Assembly: GCF_023371205.1 (NCBI RefSeq)
Contig: NZ_JAMCCO010000002.1
Span: 461,744-525,743, forward strand
Length of the DNA: 64,000 nucleotides
DNA from: Parvivirga hydrogeniphila
GTDB taxonomy: Bacteria; Actinomycetota; Coriobacteriia; Anaerosomatales; Anaerosomataceae
Direction: 5' to 3'
Within the stretch, counting starts at the first letter, position 1; the number at the start of each line of letters is the position of its first letter. The position numbers and the translations under genes are program-made. The notes beneath the pieces were generated by a model. It did not search any database, was not told where the DNA came from, and worked only from the letters and a program-made list of their open reading frames with translations. Positions 35,745-44,498 of the stretch are shown piece after piece.

Positions 35745-36635
35745 TCACACGGTCGAGACCACACGCACGCCTTCAGGCGAGGCTCCGCACGAGCGCGCCC
35801 ACCAGCCGGCCGCGCGGGCGTCGCTCTCGACGCGCTCCGCCGCGACCGCAGACGCGCACAGCCCGAAGACGCACGATCCGCTCCCGGTGACCGCAGCCCC
35901 GAGCACGCCGGGCAGCGAGGACAACCACGCCTCGACCTCGCCGACGCTCGGCACGAGCGCCTTTGCGGCCTCGGCAAGGTCGTTGTGAAGCAACCCGGCC
36001 GCTCCTTGAACGTCGCCTGCCTGAAGAGCGCGCAGAAGCGGCTCGGGACCCGGGGCCGGCGGGCTCAGGAGCCGGTCGTGGAGTGCGTACGCGGCCCCGG
36101 TCGGAACTGGCTCGCCAGCGGTGATCACGACCAGGTGCATCTCAGGAGTCGGAAGGTCACGCACGCGCACGTCGCCTTTGCCTGCGTACAGCGCCGTCCC
36201 GCCTCCAAGGAAGAACGGCACGTCCGCACCGAGCGAGCGCGCGCAGCGGAGCACGACCTCGCTTCTCGGGTCGACGCCCCACAGCACGCTCGCGCCCACG
36301 AGCACGGCGGCCGCGTCCGCGCTGGCGCCCCCGAGGCCGCCCCCGGCGGGGATGCGCTTCTCGATGGCGATGCGCACAGGCAAGGAGGCGCCCGTGGCCT
36401 CCGAAAGCATCTTGGCAGCCTTCAGCGCGAGGTTCTCTGATGGAGGCACTCCTGCGTCAGGGCGCATCTCGATCGAGAAGCGATCGGCCGCTTCGACCTC
36501 GACGGTGTCCGAGAGCCGGTCGTCCAGCGCCTGGAACACGGTGACGAGCTCGTGGTACCCGTCGTCAGTGCGCGCCCCGACGGCCAGGTACAGGTTCACC
36601 TTGGCAGGAGCGACGAGTGCGACCCGCTCAGGCAC
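35745..36635 (-). CDS. ispE: 4-diphosphocytidyl-2-C-methyl-D-erythritol kinase
   Basis: 296 aa, GTG start with GGAAGG upstream. GHMP kinase of the MEP isoprenoid pathway: APAKVNLYLAV, the ATP loop IPAGGGLGGASADAAAVL, LGADVPFFLGGG and the C-terminal GVLGAAVTGSGSCVFGL. The full-length enzyme shows that the organism makes isoprenoids by the MEP route. Confidence 0.96.
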   Translation of the reverse strand: MPERVALVAPAKVNLYLAVGARTDDGYHELVTVFQALDDRLSDTVEVEAADRFSIEMRPDAGVPPSENLALKAAKMLSEATGASLPVRIAIEKRIPAGGGLGGASADAAAVLVGASVLWGVDPRSEVVLRCARSLGADVPFFLGGGTALYAGKGDVRVRDLPTPEMHLVVITAGEPVPTGAAYALHDRLLSPPAPGPEPLLRALQAGDVQGAAGLLHNDLAEAAKALVPSVGEVEAWLSSLPGVLGAAVTGSGSCVFGLCASAVAAERVESDARAAGWWARSCGASPEGVRVVSTV

Positions 36636-36680
36636 AGAACGCCTTCCGAAGATCAGGCCGGCCCGATGCGGCCGAAGCCC

Positions 36681-36962
36681 TCAGTTCATCCAAGGGAAGA
36701 GGCACTCGCCCGTCTCGCAGTGCGTGAGCTCAACGGTGCCGGTGAGGATGTCCACGTAGCTGTAGGAGACGCGAGCCGTTCTTCCGCGCTTCTCGTCGAT
36801 CCGCAAGACGAACAGGCTCGGATGCGTCTGCTCCAGCGTGGCCTCGCGCTCGAACACCTTTGAGCGGCCCATGTTCGCCTTGAGACGGACGCGCTGGCCG
36901 GTGAGGTTCTCGAGATCGCTCTTGATCCGCCCCACGACCTCGAGCTGGTTCATAGACTCCAT
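36681..36962 (-). CDS. veg: Veg family protein
   Basis: 93 aa. The sequence LEVVGRIKSDLENLTGQRV, then KANMGRSKVFEREATLEQTH, is typical of Veg, a small conserved protein linked to biofilm control in Bacillus. It encodes a DUF1021 beta-barrel-like domain. ATG at 36962 chosen (GAGGAGGAG 6 nt upstream); ATG at 36953 is possible. Confidence 0.94.
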   Translation of the reverse strand: MESMNQLEVVGRIKSDLENLTGQRVRLKANMGRSKVFEREATLEQTHPSLFVLRIDEKRGRTARVSYSYVDILTGTVELTHCETGECLFPWMN

Positions 36963-36986
36963 GAGACTCCTCCTCAAGTGGAGGTA

Positions 36987-37015
36987 ACCTTACCATAATC
37001 GGCTGGAAAACTCAA
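36987..37015 (-). promoter_or_regulatory. Promoter TTGAGT-N17-TAAGGT before veg
   Basis: On the minus strand TTGAGT (37015-37010), 17 nt, TAAGGT (36992-36987), 24 bp before the veg ATG. It overlaps the last codons of ksgA. In Bacillus veg also has its own strong promoter at this place. Confidence 0.6.
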
Positions 37016-37878
37016 GGTAAGAGGCCGTGAAGCCGCAGCGTCCGGCCCATCCGGACGAACGCCTCCGGCGGGAACGTCTCGGCGCGTGCAAGCGGATCGA
37101 GGCCCTCGGCCACCAACGCCTCGACGACTGCATCGGGGGGAGTGCCGAGCCACCCAGCGATGGCGTTGCGGACGGTCTTGCGCCGCTGCGAGAAGGCGGC
37201 CTCTGCTGCGGCACAGCCGATGGCGACATCGTCGGCCGACCACGCGCGCACGCGGTCAAGCCGAATCACGGCCGAGTCGACCCGCGGGGGCGGCAGGAAG
37301 CACGCACGCGGCACCGCGAACCGGCCCGCAGGTCTCGCGTGCAGGTGGAGCTTCACCGTGTACGCGCCATACGACCTCGTCCCAGGTGCGGCCGCCATCC
37401 GGTCCGCAACTTCCGCTTGCACCATCACGGTCACAGATTCCAGCGATTCCACCTCGCTGAAGAAGCGGAGCACCACTGTTGCAGCTACCGAGTACGGAAG
37501 GTTCGCCACCATCACGTCCGGGAGGGCTCCCGACACGTCAGCCAACATCTCTGCTGCGACCTGGACCGCATCGGCATACACCACCCGGACGTTCGGCCAC
37601 GTCTGCTCGATCTCGCGCAGAGCAGGGGCGAGCGCCTCGTCCCGCTCGATGGCGACCACGCTGCGCGTCCGCGCCGCGAGCGCGCACGTGAGCGTCCCGA
37701 TGCCAGGGCCGACCTCGAGCACTCGCTCTTCGCCGGTGAGCGCGGCAAGCTCGAGGATCCGCCCGACGACGTTGTCGTCGATCAAGAAGTGCTGTCCGAG
37801 GCGCTTGCGTGTGGCCAGACCGTGGCGCTGCAGCACCGCGATCGTGGCTGACGGCGAAGCCAGCGAGGAGAACGGCAT
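37012..37878 (-). CDS. ksgA: 16S rRNA dimethyladenosine transferase
   Basis: 288 aa. It dimethylates two adjacent adenines near the 3' end of 16S rRNA. Motifs: KRLGQHFLID, the SAM loop VLEVGPGIGTLT, and catalytic NLPYSVA. Located between yabE and veg as in Bacillus, but rnmV, which lies between yabE and ksgA there, is missing (6-bp gap). Confidence 0.96.
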   Translation of the reverse strand: MPFSSLASPSATIAVLQRHGLATRKRLGQHFLIDDNVVGRILELAALTGEERVLEVGPGIGTLTCALAARTRSVVAIERDEALAPALREIEQTWPNVRVVYADAVQVAAEMLADVSGALPDVMVANLPYSVAATVVLRFFSEVESLESVTVMVQAEVADRMAAAPGTRSYGAYTVKLHLHARPAGRFAVPRACFLPPPRVDSAVIRLDRVRAWSADDVAIGCAAAEAAFSQRRKTVRNAIAGWLGTPPDAVVEALVAEGLDPLARAETFPPEAFVRMGRTLRLHGLLP

Positions 37879-37884
37879 GCCGCC

Positions 37885-38961
37885 CTACTCGAGGATGGTG
37901 ATGGTGACGCTGCGGCGGCCCCAGGCGCGCGCTGCTTTGAGCGCGGCGCTCTGACCGCCCTTCCAGAAGCAGACGTCGATGCGAGCGCCCTTGATCGCGC
38001 CGCCCGTATCGGCCGCGACCGCGTACCCGTACCCAGGCACGTACAGCTTCGTGCCGAGCGGGATCACCTTCGGATCCACCGCCACGATGCCCCAACCGTC
38101 CGGGACGTCGTACGCGCGGAGCCTCCGCTCGATGACGCGAAGTCCGCCGCAGCCGGCGTCCCAGGGCGTGTACGCGGTGGAGACGACGGCGATCCTGCTT
38201 CCGTCGATGGGAGGCTTCGCAGACCGCGTGGCGGGCGCCACCGGGGCTATCGCCACGATGGACGGCCGCCGCTTCGGCTTTTTCGTCCCGACGAGCACGA
38301 CACGCGGCGTCGGCTCGACAACCACCGTCTCACCGCGAACGTACTTCGCCCGCTCGACGTCGCCGACGACCAACACTTCGTACAGCCGGATCGCTCGACC
38401 GGGAGCGCCCTCCGCGATGACCTTGCGGACGCCCTGCGGGAGGCTCGCGTCCTCGCGCTCGATGGTGTCGAACGGAACCGACACCTCTTCTTGACGCAGG
38501 CGGACGAACACGTCGCGCGCGGTGATGGTCATCCCGTCTTCGAGCGGTGTGTCGACGTCAGGAACGACCTCAAGACCTATCGAGGGATCCAGCCCCGCCG
38601 CGACCAGCGCGTCGGCCACGTTCGTACCGACGACGTCGAGGGGAAGCTGCTCGCCGTTGCAGTCGATCGTGACGGCATGGGCGTGACGGACGACGACCGT
38701 GATGCCGTCCGAGACGGTCTCGCTGAGCCCCGGAGACACCACATCGTTCTCGTCCACGGGGATATCTGCCTCTTCGAGCAGCTCCCGGATGGTCGATGCG
38801 CTCGTCCTCAGGTATATCGGATCGCCGTCGACGAAGACGGTCGCTCCACGCCTGGCCCAGGCGAACCCGGTTGTGATCAGTGGTACGACGAGGACTGCAA
38901 TGAGTGCTATGACGACTGACGGGGTCTTCAGGTGATGGGCCGGCTTGCCCGGCTTGCCCAT
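37885..38961 (-). CDS. yabE: YabE/RpfB-like wall protein with DUF348, G5 and 3D domains
   Basis: 358 aa. One N-terminal membrane helix/signal anchor (SVVIALIAVLVVPLITTGFA), two DUF348 repeats (GATVFVDGDPIYLRTSASTI and the HAVTIDCNGEQ region), a G5 domain (about 145-225, VSVPFDTIEREDASLPQG) and a C-terminal 3D domain (YTPWDAGCGG ... AADTGGAIKG) with the three conserved Asp. 3D domains are lytic-transglycosylase folds, as in resuscitation factors. ATG at 38961 chosen for AAAGGG; an in-frame ATG at 38985 is an alternative. Confidence 0.93.
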   Translation of the reverse strand: MGKPGKPAHHLKTPSVVIALIAVLVVPLITTGFAWARRGATVFVDGDPIYLRTSASTIRELLEEADIPVDENDVVSPGLSETVSDGITVVVRHAHAVTIDCNGEQLPLDVVGTNVADALVAAGLDPSIGLEVVPDVDTPLEDGMTITARDVFVRLRQEEVSVPFDTIEREDASLPQGVRKVIAEGAPGRAIRLYEVLVVGDVERAKYVRGETVVVEPTPRVVLVGTKKPKRRPSIVAIAPVAPATRSAKPPIDGSRIAVVSTAYTPWDAGCGGLRVIERRLRAYDVPDGWGIVAVDPKVIPLGTKLYVPGYGYAVAADTGGAIKGARIDVCFWKGGQSAALKAARAWGRRSVTITILE

Positions 38962-39016
38962 AGAACCCTTTCGTGTCGGCTGCATTACGGTCCGTCAACG
39001 GAACGGACACTCGGCC

Positions 39017-39045
39017 ATTATAGCGGAACACGGCGCCCCGTCGAA
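39017..39045 (-). promoter_or_regulatory. Promoter TTCGAC-N17-TATAAT before yabE
   Basis: A perfect TATAAT (39022-39017 on the minus strand) with TTCGAC 17 nt upstream (39045-39040). GTCCGT/ACGGAC (38990-39008) forms a small hairpin in the short leader. Confidence 0.65.
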
Positions 39046-39086
39046 CGACCCCGCTTTCCGGTCGTGTGTTTCCGAGAAGCGGCCTG

Positions 39087-39686
39087 CTACGCGGTTCCGG
39101 CGGTCCCCCGGAGCACGCGCGCGGCCAGCGCGCGACCGGCGGCGCGAGCGCGCTCGACCATCTCTGGGGCGTGGCCGAGGTCGTCTGGGGCGTCAAGGCC
39201 TATGAACCGCTCGCGCACCTCGACGGCGAAGCCGCACACCTGGAGCACGCTTGCGAGCGTGGCCTCGGCGCCCTGCGTTCCGAACGGGTCGCCGCCAGCG
39301 CCCACCAGCAAGAAGCCTCCCGGCCGTTTGGGACTGCGCGGTTGGCCGAGCCGGTAGGTCTTCGCCCAGCACGGTTGCATCCGATCGAGCACGCCTTTCA
39401 GCACAGCCGGAACCCCGGCGAAGTACACGGGGCTCGCGATGACGAACGCGTCCGCACGAGCGATACGCGCAAGGAGATCGGATGCGTCGTCCTCGTGCAC
39501 GCACGCCCCCGTGAAAGCGCACGCACCGCACCCGTCGCAGTACGCGAATCGCAGGTCGCGCGCAGCGATCCGCTCCGTGGCCAGCCCTGATGAGGCCGCG
39601 GCTTCAAGGAACGCGTCGAGCAGCCGGTCGCTGTTCCCGCCTGCCCGAGGGCTTCCGGCAAGCCCGATGAGCACCGGAGCGCTCAT
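39087..39686 (-). CDS. NADPH-dependent FMN reductase-like iron-sulfur flavoprotein
   Basis: 199 aa. A flavodoxin fold: FMN loop GLAGSPRAGGNSDRLLDAF and ASPVYFAGVPAVLKGVLDRM. A Cys cluster CDGCGACAFTGAC (about 50-62) fits the [4Fe-4S] motif of iron-sulfur flavoproteins found in anaerobes. It is coupled to tatD (ATGA overlap) and interrupts the Bacillus-like order between tatD and yabE. Substrate unknown. Confidence 0.85.
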   Translation of the reverse strand: MSAPVLIGLAGSPRAGGNSDRLLDAFLEAAASSGLATERIAARDLRFAYCDGCGACAFTGACVHEDDASDLLARIARADAFVIASPVYFAGVPAVLKGVLDRMQPCWAKTYRLGQPRSPKRPGGFLLVGAGGDPFGTQGAEATLASVLQVCGFAVEVRERFIGLDAPDDLGHAPEMVERARAAGRALAARVLRGTAGTA

Positions 39687-40540
39687 GACGCCCCCTCGGC
39701 CTTGAACAGCCGCGCAGCATTCGCGTAGACGGCGTTCGCGACGGCCTCAGGCTGCACGCCGCGGGCCGCTGCAACGACCCGCACGACCTGCGTGACGAGC
39801 GCGGGCTCGTTCGTGCGGCCGCGGAACGGCTCGGGCGCGAGGAAGGGGCAGTCGGTCTCGACGAGCAGGCGCTCGACGGGCACGACCGCCGCCGCTTCCC
39901 TTACCTTGTCGGCCTTCTTGAAGGTCGTGACGCCTGCGAACGAGATCCAACACCCGAGTTCCAAGAAGCGCTCCGCCGTGGCCACATCTTCGGTGAAGCA
40001 GTGGATCACGCAGCCCGCCTCCGGGACCCCCACGCTCGAGAGCATCGCATGCCCGTCGTCGTGCGACTCGCGCAGGTGCACGATCACCGGCAGACCGGTC
40101 TCGTGCGCCATCCCAAGCTGCCGCTCGAACGCGGCACGCTGGACGTCGCGAGGCGAGTGGTCGTAGTGGTAGTCCAACCCGAGCTCGCCGAGCGCAACCA
40201 CATGACCGGACCTGGCCAGCTCGAACAAGTCGGCCTCGAGATCGGCGGCCGCGCTCGCGTTGTGCGGATGCACGCCTGCGACGACGCGCACCTCGGGAAC
40301 CGCCGCCGCGGCACCGACCGCCCGCAGCCGCTCGGCCGCCTCAGCCCGCCACGCTTCGAGCTCGTCGAACGTGCGACGGTCCTCGCTCAAGTCGACGACG
40401 GTCGCGATGAGACCGACACCTGCGAAAGCCGCGTTCGCGAGCGCGCCTGCGGGGTCATCCAGCATGTCGAGGTGCGCGTGCGCGTCTGCGACCGGGGTGC
40501 CGAGCGCGAGCGCCGCGTAGTCGATGGGCCGCTCGCCCAT
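39683..40540 (-). CDS. tatD: TatD family metal-dependent hydrolase
   Basis: 285 aa. A TIM-barrel DNase/hydrolase: metal site DAHAHLDM, GELGLDYHYD (Glu ligand), IVHLRESHDD, HCFTED and the final VETDCPFLAPEPFRGRTNEP. It ends 4 bp upstream-coupled to the flavoprotein gene and begins 3 bp after metG, as in Bacillus metS-yabD. Confidence 0.94.
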   Translation of the reverse strand: MGERPIDYAALALGTPVADAHAHLDMLDDPAGALANAAFAGVGLIATVVDLSEDRRTFDELEAWRAEAAERLRAVGAAAAVPEVRVVAGVHPHNASAAADLEADLFELARSGHVVALGELGLDYHYDHSPRDVQRAAFERQLGMAHETGLPVIVHLRESHDDGHAMLSSVGVPEAGCVIHCFTEDVATAERFLELGCWISFAGVTTFKKADKVREAAAVVPVERLLVETDCPFLAPEPFRGRTNEPALVTQVVRVVAAARGVQPEAVANAVYANAARLFKAEGAS

Positions 40541-40543
40541 CTG

Positions 40544-42100
40544 TCACTCCTCGTAGATGCGCGGGAACAGCGGCTCGCCCTTCGTCACCGCGAGCCCGGC
40601 CGGAAGCCCGCCCCAGGCCGCTTCGGACGCGAGGTCGCGCACCGCCGTGACATCGCCAAGACCGAGGCGCCGCCAGACCTCCGCTGAGGTCTTCGGCATC
40701 ACCGGTGCGCAGAACAGCGCAGCGATCCGCACCGCTTCGAGCGCGTTGTACAGGATGGCTGCGACGCGCACCTCATCACCGGACTTGGCAGCGTTCCATG
40801 GCGCCTGCGTCTCGATATAGCGGTTCGCGGCCTTGATGAGGTCCCACGTCGCCTCGAGCGCGGCCGCGTAGTCGAGCCGCTGCATCGCCGCTTCGTAGCG
40901 GCCTGGAAGCGCGCCGGCGATCGCGGGGAGCTCAGATTCGGCCTCCTCCGTATGCTCGGGAGCGGCCGGCGTGCGGCCACCGAGATACTTCTCGGTCATG
41001 TTCAGTAGGCGAGAAACGAGGTTGCCCCAGTCGTTGGCGAGGTCGCCGTTGTACCGCTGCACCATGGACTCCATCGAGATGGATCCGTCCTGGCCGAACA
41101 CCACGTCGCGCAAGAAGTAGTACCGGTACGCGTCGACGCCGAACTTCTCCACAAGCGAGGCGGGCGTCTGCACGTTGCCCTTCGACTTGCTCATCTTCTC
41201 GCCCTTGGCGAGCAGGAAGCCGTGCGCGAACACCGTCTTGGGCGGCTCGATGCCTGCAGCCATGAGCATCGCGGGCCAGATGACGCAGTGGAAGCGGATG
41301 ATGTCCTTGCCCACGAAGTGGTAGTCGGCAGGCCAGAACCGCTCGAACTTCGCGCGGTCGTCGCTCCCGTAGCCGAGCGCGGTGATGTAGTTGAGAAGCG
41401 CGTCGATCCACACGTACGTCACGTGGTCCGGCGCGAAGGGCAGCGGAACACCCCACGAGAACGTCGTGCGGGAGATGGAGAGGTCCTTGAGCCCGCCTTT
41501 CACGAAGGAGACGACCTCGTTGCGCCGGGTCTCCGGCTGTATGAACGGCCGGCCCTCGGCCTCGCGCCGCTCGTAGAACTCGAGCAGACGCTCTTGGTAG
41601 GCGGAAAGCCGGAAGAACCAGTTGTCCTCGCGCACGAACTGCACATCGCGCCCGCACTGGGGGCACTTCCCGTCGACGAGCTCCTCCTCGCTCCAGTAGG
41701 TCTCGTCTGGAACGCAGTACCAGCCTTCGTAGTGCCCCTGGTAGATCTCGCCGCGCCGGTACAGTTCCTGCCAGAACGCCTGCACGCCGCGCGTGTGCCG
41801 CGGCTCGGTGGTGCGGATGAAGTCGTCGTTGCTGATCTCGAGCATCCGCCAGGTGTCGAGGAACTTCGGGGCGATCGAATCGACCCACGACTGCGGGTCC
41901 ATGCCTGCCGCCTGGGCCGCCTGCGCGATCTTCTGGCCGTGCTCATCGAGACCGGTGAGGAAGAAGACCTCGTGCCCGGTCATGCGCCTGTACCGCGCGA
42001 GCGCGTCCGCTGCGATCGTCGTATACGCCGTCCCGAGGTGCGGTTCAGCGTTCACGTAGTAGATCGGCGTCGTGATGTAGAAGCTCGGCTTGGTGTCCAT
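40544..42100 (-). CDS. metG: Methionyl-tRNA synthetase (short form)
   Basis: 518 aa. Class I synthetase with the HIGH-like PHLGTAYTT near residue 20, a zinc knuckle reduced to CPQCGRD, WIDALLNYITALGY and KMSKSKGN. The C-terminal EMAP/tRNA-binding domain present in many bacterial MetG proteins is missing. The start at 42100 was set by homology of MDTKPSFYITTPIYYVN; the longer upstream reading has no support. GTGCGCTATCAT about 115 bp upstream on the minus strand may be its promoter. Confidence 0.96.
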   Translation of the reverse strand: MDTKPSFYITTPIYYVNAEPHLGTAYTTIAADALARYRRMTGHEVFFLTGLDEHGQKIAQAAQAAGMDPQSWVDSIAPKFLDTWRMLEISNDDFIRTTEPRHTRGVQAFWQELYRRGEIYQGHYEGWYCVPDETYWSEEELVDGKCPQCGRDVQFVREDNWFFRLSAYQERLLEFYERREAEGRPFIQPETRRNEVVSFVKGGLKDLSISRTTFSWGVPLPFAPDHVTYVWIDALLNYITALGYGSDDRAKFERFWPADYHFVGKDIIRFHCVIWPAMLMAAGIEPPKTVFAHGFLLAKGEKMSKSKGNVQTPASLVEKFGVDAYRYYFLRDVVFGQDGSISMESMVQRYNGDLANDWGNLVSRLLNMTEKYLGGRTPAAPEHTEEAESELPAIAGALPGRYEAAMQRLDYAAALEATWDLIKAANRYIETQAPWNAAKSGDEVRVAAILYNALEAVRIAALFCAPVMPKTSAEVWRRLGLGDVTAVRDLASEAAWGGLPAGLAVTKGEPLFPRIYEE

Positions 42101-42263
42101 CAGCCACCCGTCGTCTCTCCGACCGGATCGTCCATCGCCCCGCCTCCGCCCATCCGCGTGTTTGCGATGGGCTATGCTTGGGCATTCATGGAAATGCAGG
42201 GCTTCCTGAACCACTAATGATAGCGCACCCCGGCAAGGCCATCGCGAGCAGGAGGACGGACCG

Positions 42264-42506
42264 ATGAGCGACACTGGAATCGTCCGCAGAGTCGATGCTC
42301 TTGGGCGCATCGTGATTCCGATGGAGATGCGCCGCGTGCTCGGCATCAACGTCAAAGACCCGCTGTCGATCTCGCTTGAGGGCGACCGCATCGTCTTGAC
42401 GAAGTACCGTGATGCGTGCGCGATCTGCGGAAGCCAGAAGAACGTCTCGTACGTCAAAGGGCGCGCAATCTGCGCGTCGTGCGTCGCTGAGGTGAAGAAG
42501 CTCTAG
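42264..42506 (+). CDS. abrB: AbrB-family transition-state regulator
   Basis: 80 aa. An N-terminal SpoVT-AbrB swapped-hairpin domain (GIVRRVDALGRIVIPMEMRR) is followed by a C-terminal CAIC...CASC pair, a possible zinc-binding knob. It is a dimeric or tetrameric DNA-binding regulator. Divergent from metG and convergent with rsmI, the same relative placement as in Bacillus. RBS GGAGGACGG upstream; stops overlap rsmI by 4 bp. Confidence 0.93.
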   Translation: MSDTGIVRRVDALGRIVIPMEMRRVLGINVKDPLSISLEGDRIVLTKYRDACAICGSQKNVSYVKGRAICASCVAEVKKL

Positions 42507-43369
42507 CGCTCCGCTTCTTTTCGCGCTTCTTTCGCTCGATGCGCGGCGTCGTACACGCGCGACTTCGGTACGCCTCGTATCTGCGCGACGCGCTTGATCG
42601 CGTCGCTCCTGCTCGAACCGCCGCGCATCATCTGTTCGACCTCGAAAGCCAGGTCCTCGTCGCTCACGGCCTGCGTCGCCCCGGTGGGCGGACCCACGAG
42701 CACGACGACCTCGCCTTTCACCTCTCGGGACGCGAACGCCGCGGCAAGCTCCTCCACGGTGCCGCGCACCACCTCGGCGTGCACCTTCGTGAGCTCCCGC
42801 GCGACCGCGCCTCGACGACCGGGCATCTGCTCCGCAATCGCCGCCAGCGCGCTTGCGAGCCGGCGCGGCGACTCGAAGAACACGAGCGTCGCGTCCAGGT
42901 CGCGAAGCGACGCGAGCAGACGGACGCGGTCCCCCTGCTTGCGCGGGAAGAAGCCTCCGAAGAAGAACGCGTGCGTGGGCAGGCCGCTCGCGACGAGCGC
43001 CGTGATGACAGCAGACGGGCCGGGCAGGACGTCGACCGGAAGCTCCGCGTCGATGCACGCGGCCACGAGCCGGGACCCCGGATCGGAGATGCCCGGTGTG
43101 CCCGCGTCGGACACGAGCGCGACCGTCTCGCCGGCCGCGATGCGCTCGAGCACCCGCGGCGTCTTCGCCGAGGCGGTGGCCTCGTCGAAGCGCTCCAGCG
43201 GCGTGTCGATGCCGTAGCGAGCGAACAGCCGCTTCGTCACGCGCGTGTCCTCAGCGAGGCACACGTCGGCCTCGCGCAGCTCATCGAGCACCCGGAGCGT
43301 CACGTCCGCGAGGTTGCCGATGGGCGTTGCGCAGACGAGCAGCCGGCCGGTCTGGCCGCTAGCTGCCAT
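42503..43369 (-). CDS. rsmI: 16S rRNA 2'-O-ribose C1402 methyltransferase
   Basis: 288 aa. Tetrapyrrole-methylase fold: LLVCATPIGNLADVTLR, CLAEDTR, ALVSDAGTPGISDPG, LPGPSAVITALVASGLPT and FFESPRR are RsmI hallmarks. Length and C-terminal helical tail are typical. Its first 11 bp overlap the end of the upstream membrane protein gene. Confidence 0.96.
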   Translation of the reverse strand: MAASGQTGRLLVCATPIGNLADVTLRVLDELREADVCLAEDTRVTKRLFARYGIDTPLERFDEATASAKTPRVLERIAAGETVALVSDAGTPGISDPGSRLVAACIDAELPVDVLPGPSAVITALVASGLPTHAFFFGGFFPRKQGDRVRLLASLRDLDATLVFFESPRRLASALAAIAEQMPGRRGAVARELTKVHAEVVRGTVEELAAAFASREVKGEVVVLVGPPTGATQAVSDEDLAFEVEQMMRGGSSRSDAIKRVAQIRGVPKSRVYDAAHRAKEARKEAER

Positions 43370-44444
43370 CCGAAGGCGCCTCCGACGGTGCAGTCTGCGG
43401 ACCCTCGGCGCTCTCAGCGGGCGCAGGCGGCGCTGCCGGCGGGGCGGGCGGAGGAGGCGGCAGCAGCTCGCTTGACTGCTGCCAGGACGCGCCTCCCGGT
43501 GTCGACTGTCCAGGGTGCGCAGACGGAGTCCGCTGCGGCTCGGCCTCCCGCCCGGTGATGCGGCGGAAGAAGATCGTCCATGCTGCCGATGTGAAGGTCG
43601 CGTAGGCAGCCTGCGGCACGGCCAGGATGAGAGCGGCGAGCACGATCACGCCGGCTCCTGTGATCACTCGGCCCGCGTAGATGGCGAACGCCGCGGGCAC
43701 CACTAGCAGCAGGCCGACGACCCCGAAGACCGCACCGTAGACGAAGCTGGGCAAGAGCATCACCGCCCACATCGCCCATGCACCACGCTTGCCCCACACG
43801 TCGCGCCACGCGGCCTGTATGGACTGTCCGAATCCTCTGTCGTCGAGCACGCCGTAGCGAAGCGCCAGCATGAACAGGAGCCCGACGAGAACGCTCGCGA
43901 CAGCTGTCAGCACCACCAGCAGCGGCAGGCCGCAGAAGAACGACCCCACCCCGATCCCGGCGGCTGCATCGGGATTCGGGACCCGCTCGATGGCGCTGAC
44001 CAGCGGCACGAAGAGGGCTGCGAAGAGCACGACGATGAGCACGACCAGCGGGCTGAACAGGCTGAGCCCGATCATGAACGTCCGGCCCCAACAACGGAAG
44101 CCCGCCCCCCACGCTTCACGAAGCCGCGGGCGGCGTCCCTCGGCCGCCTCGTTGGTGGCCCACACCAGCCCGCCGTGAGCGGCGACCGACAGCACGAACA
44201 TCAGGAACATGAGCGCGACGAGCACCCCTGCTGCCACAACCAGCAGCCCGACGTTCGCCTCAGCCCACCTGGCGAGCGGCTCCAGCTCGGCTGTCGAACC
44301 CTGGTCTCCGCCGCCCTGGAACATCATGCGCGCGTTCGAGCCAGGGGTGCTGGCCGCGCCGGCGGCGAAGAATCCGAGCAGCCACAGATGCTTGTGCTCC
44401 CACGCGATCTTGAACCCGCGCTTGACGATGTCGAAGTAGTCCAT
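43359..44444 (-). CDS. Polytopic membrane protein of unknown function
   Basis: 361 aa. An N-terminal amphipathic start MDYFDIVKRGFKIAWEHKHL is typical of DUF7544/glycerophosphodiester-phosphodiesterase membrane-domain proteins. About six membrane helices lie between residues 20 and 285, with a GxxxxA-rich loop. The C-terminal 65 residues are a Pro-rich, soluble tail with a run of consecutive prolines. RBS GGGAGG. Co-transcribed with rsmI. Confidence 0.8.
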   Translation of the reverse strand: MDYFDIVKRGFKIAWEHKHLWLLGFFAAGAASTPGSNARMMFQGGGDQGSTAELEPLARWAEANVGLLVVAAGVLVALMFLMFVLSVAAHGGLVWATNEAAEGRRPRLREAWGAGFRCWGRTFMIGLSLFSPLVVLIVVLFAALFVPLVSAIERVPNPDAAAGIGVGSFFCGLPLLVVLTAVASVLVGLLFMLALRYGVLDDRGFGQSIQAAWRDVWGKRGAWAMWAVMLLPSFVYGAVFGVVGLLLVVPAAFAIYAGRVITGAGVIVLAALILAVPQAAYATFTSAAWTIFFRRITGREAEPQRTPSAHPGQSTPGGASWQQSSELLPPPPPAPPAAPPAPAESAEGPQTAPSEAPSDGS

Positions 44445-44498
44445 GCCGCCTCCCCTGCTCCCGCCGGCAGACCTGCATGCGTCAAGCGTACTGGAATG

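Noticed and set aside
37000..37007. GCCGATTA-like octamer upstream of veg
   Set aside because: No matching -35 at the right distance; the vegetative TTGAGT-N17-TAAGGT promoter explains the site.
42188..42217. Nine-codon ORF (MEMQGFLNH) between metG and abrB
   Set aside because: No RBS and no attenuator structure; not supported as a leader peptide.
42101..42225. T-box or other riboswitch in the metG leader
   Set aside because: GGGTGGC is present but the AGGGTGGNACCGCG core and a terminator/antiterminator pair are not; the leader is too short.
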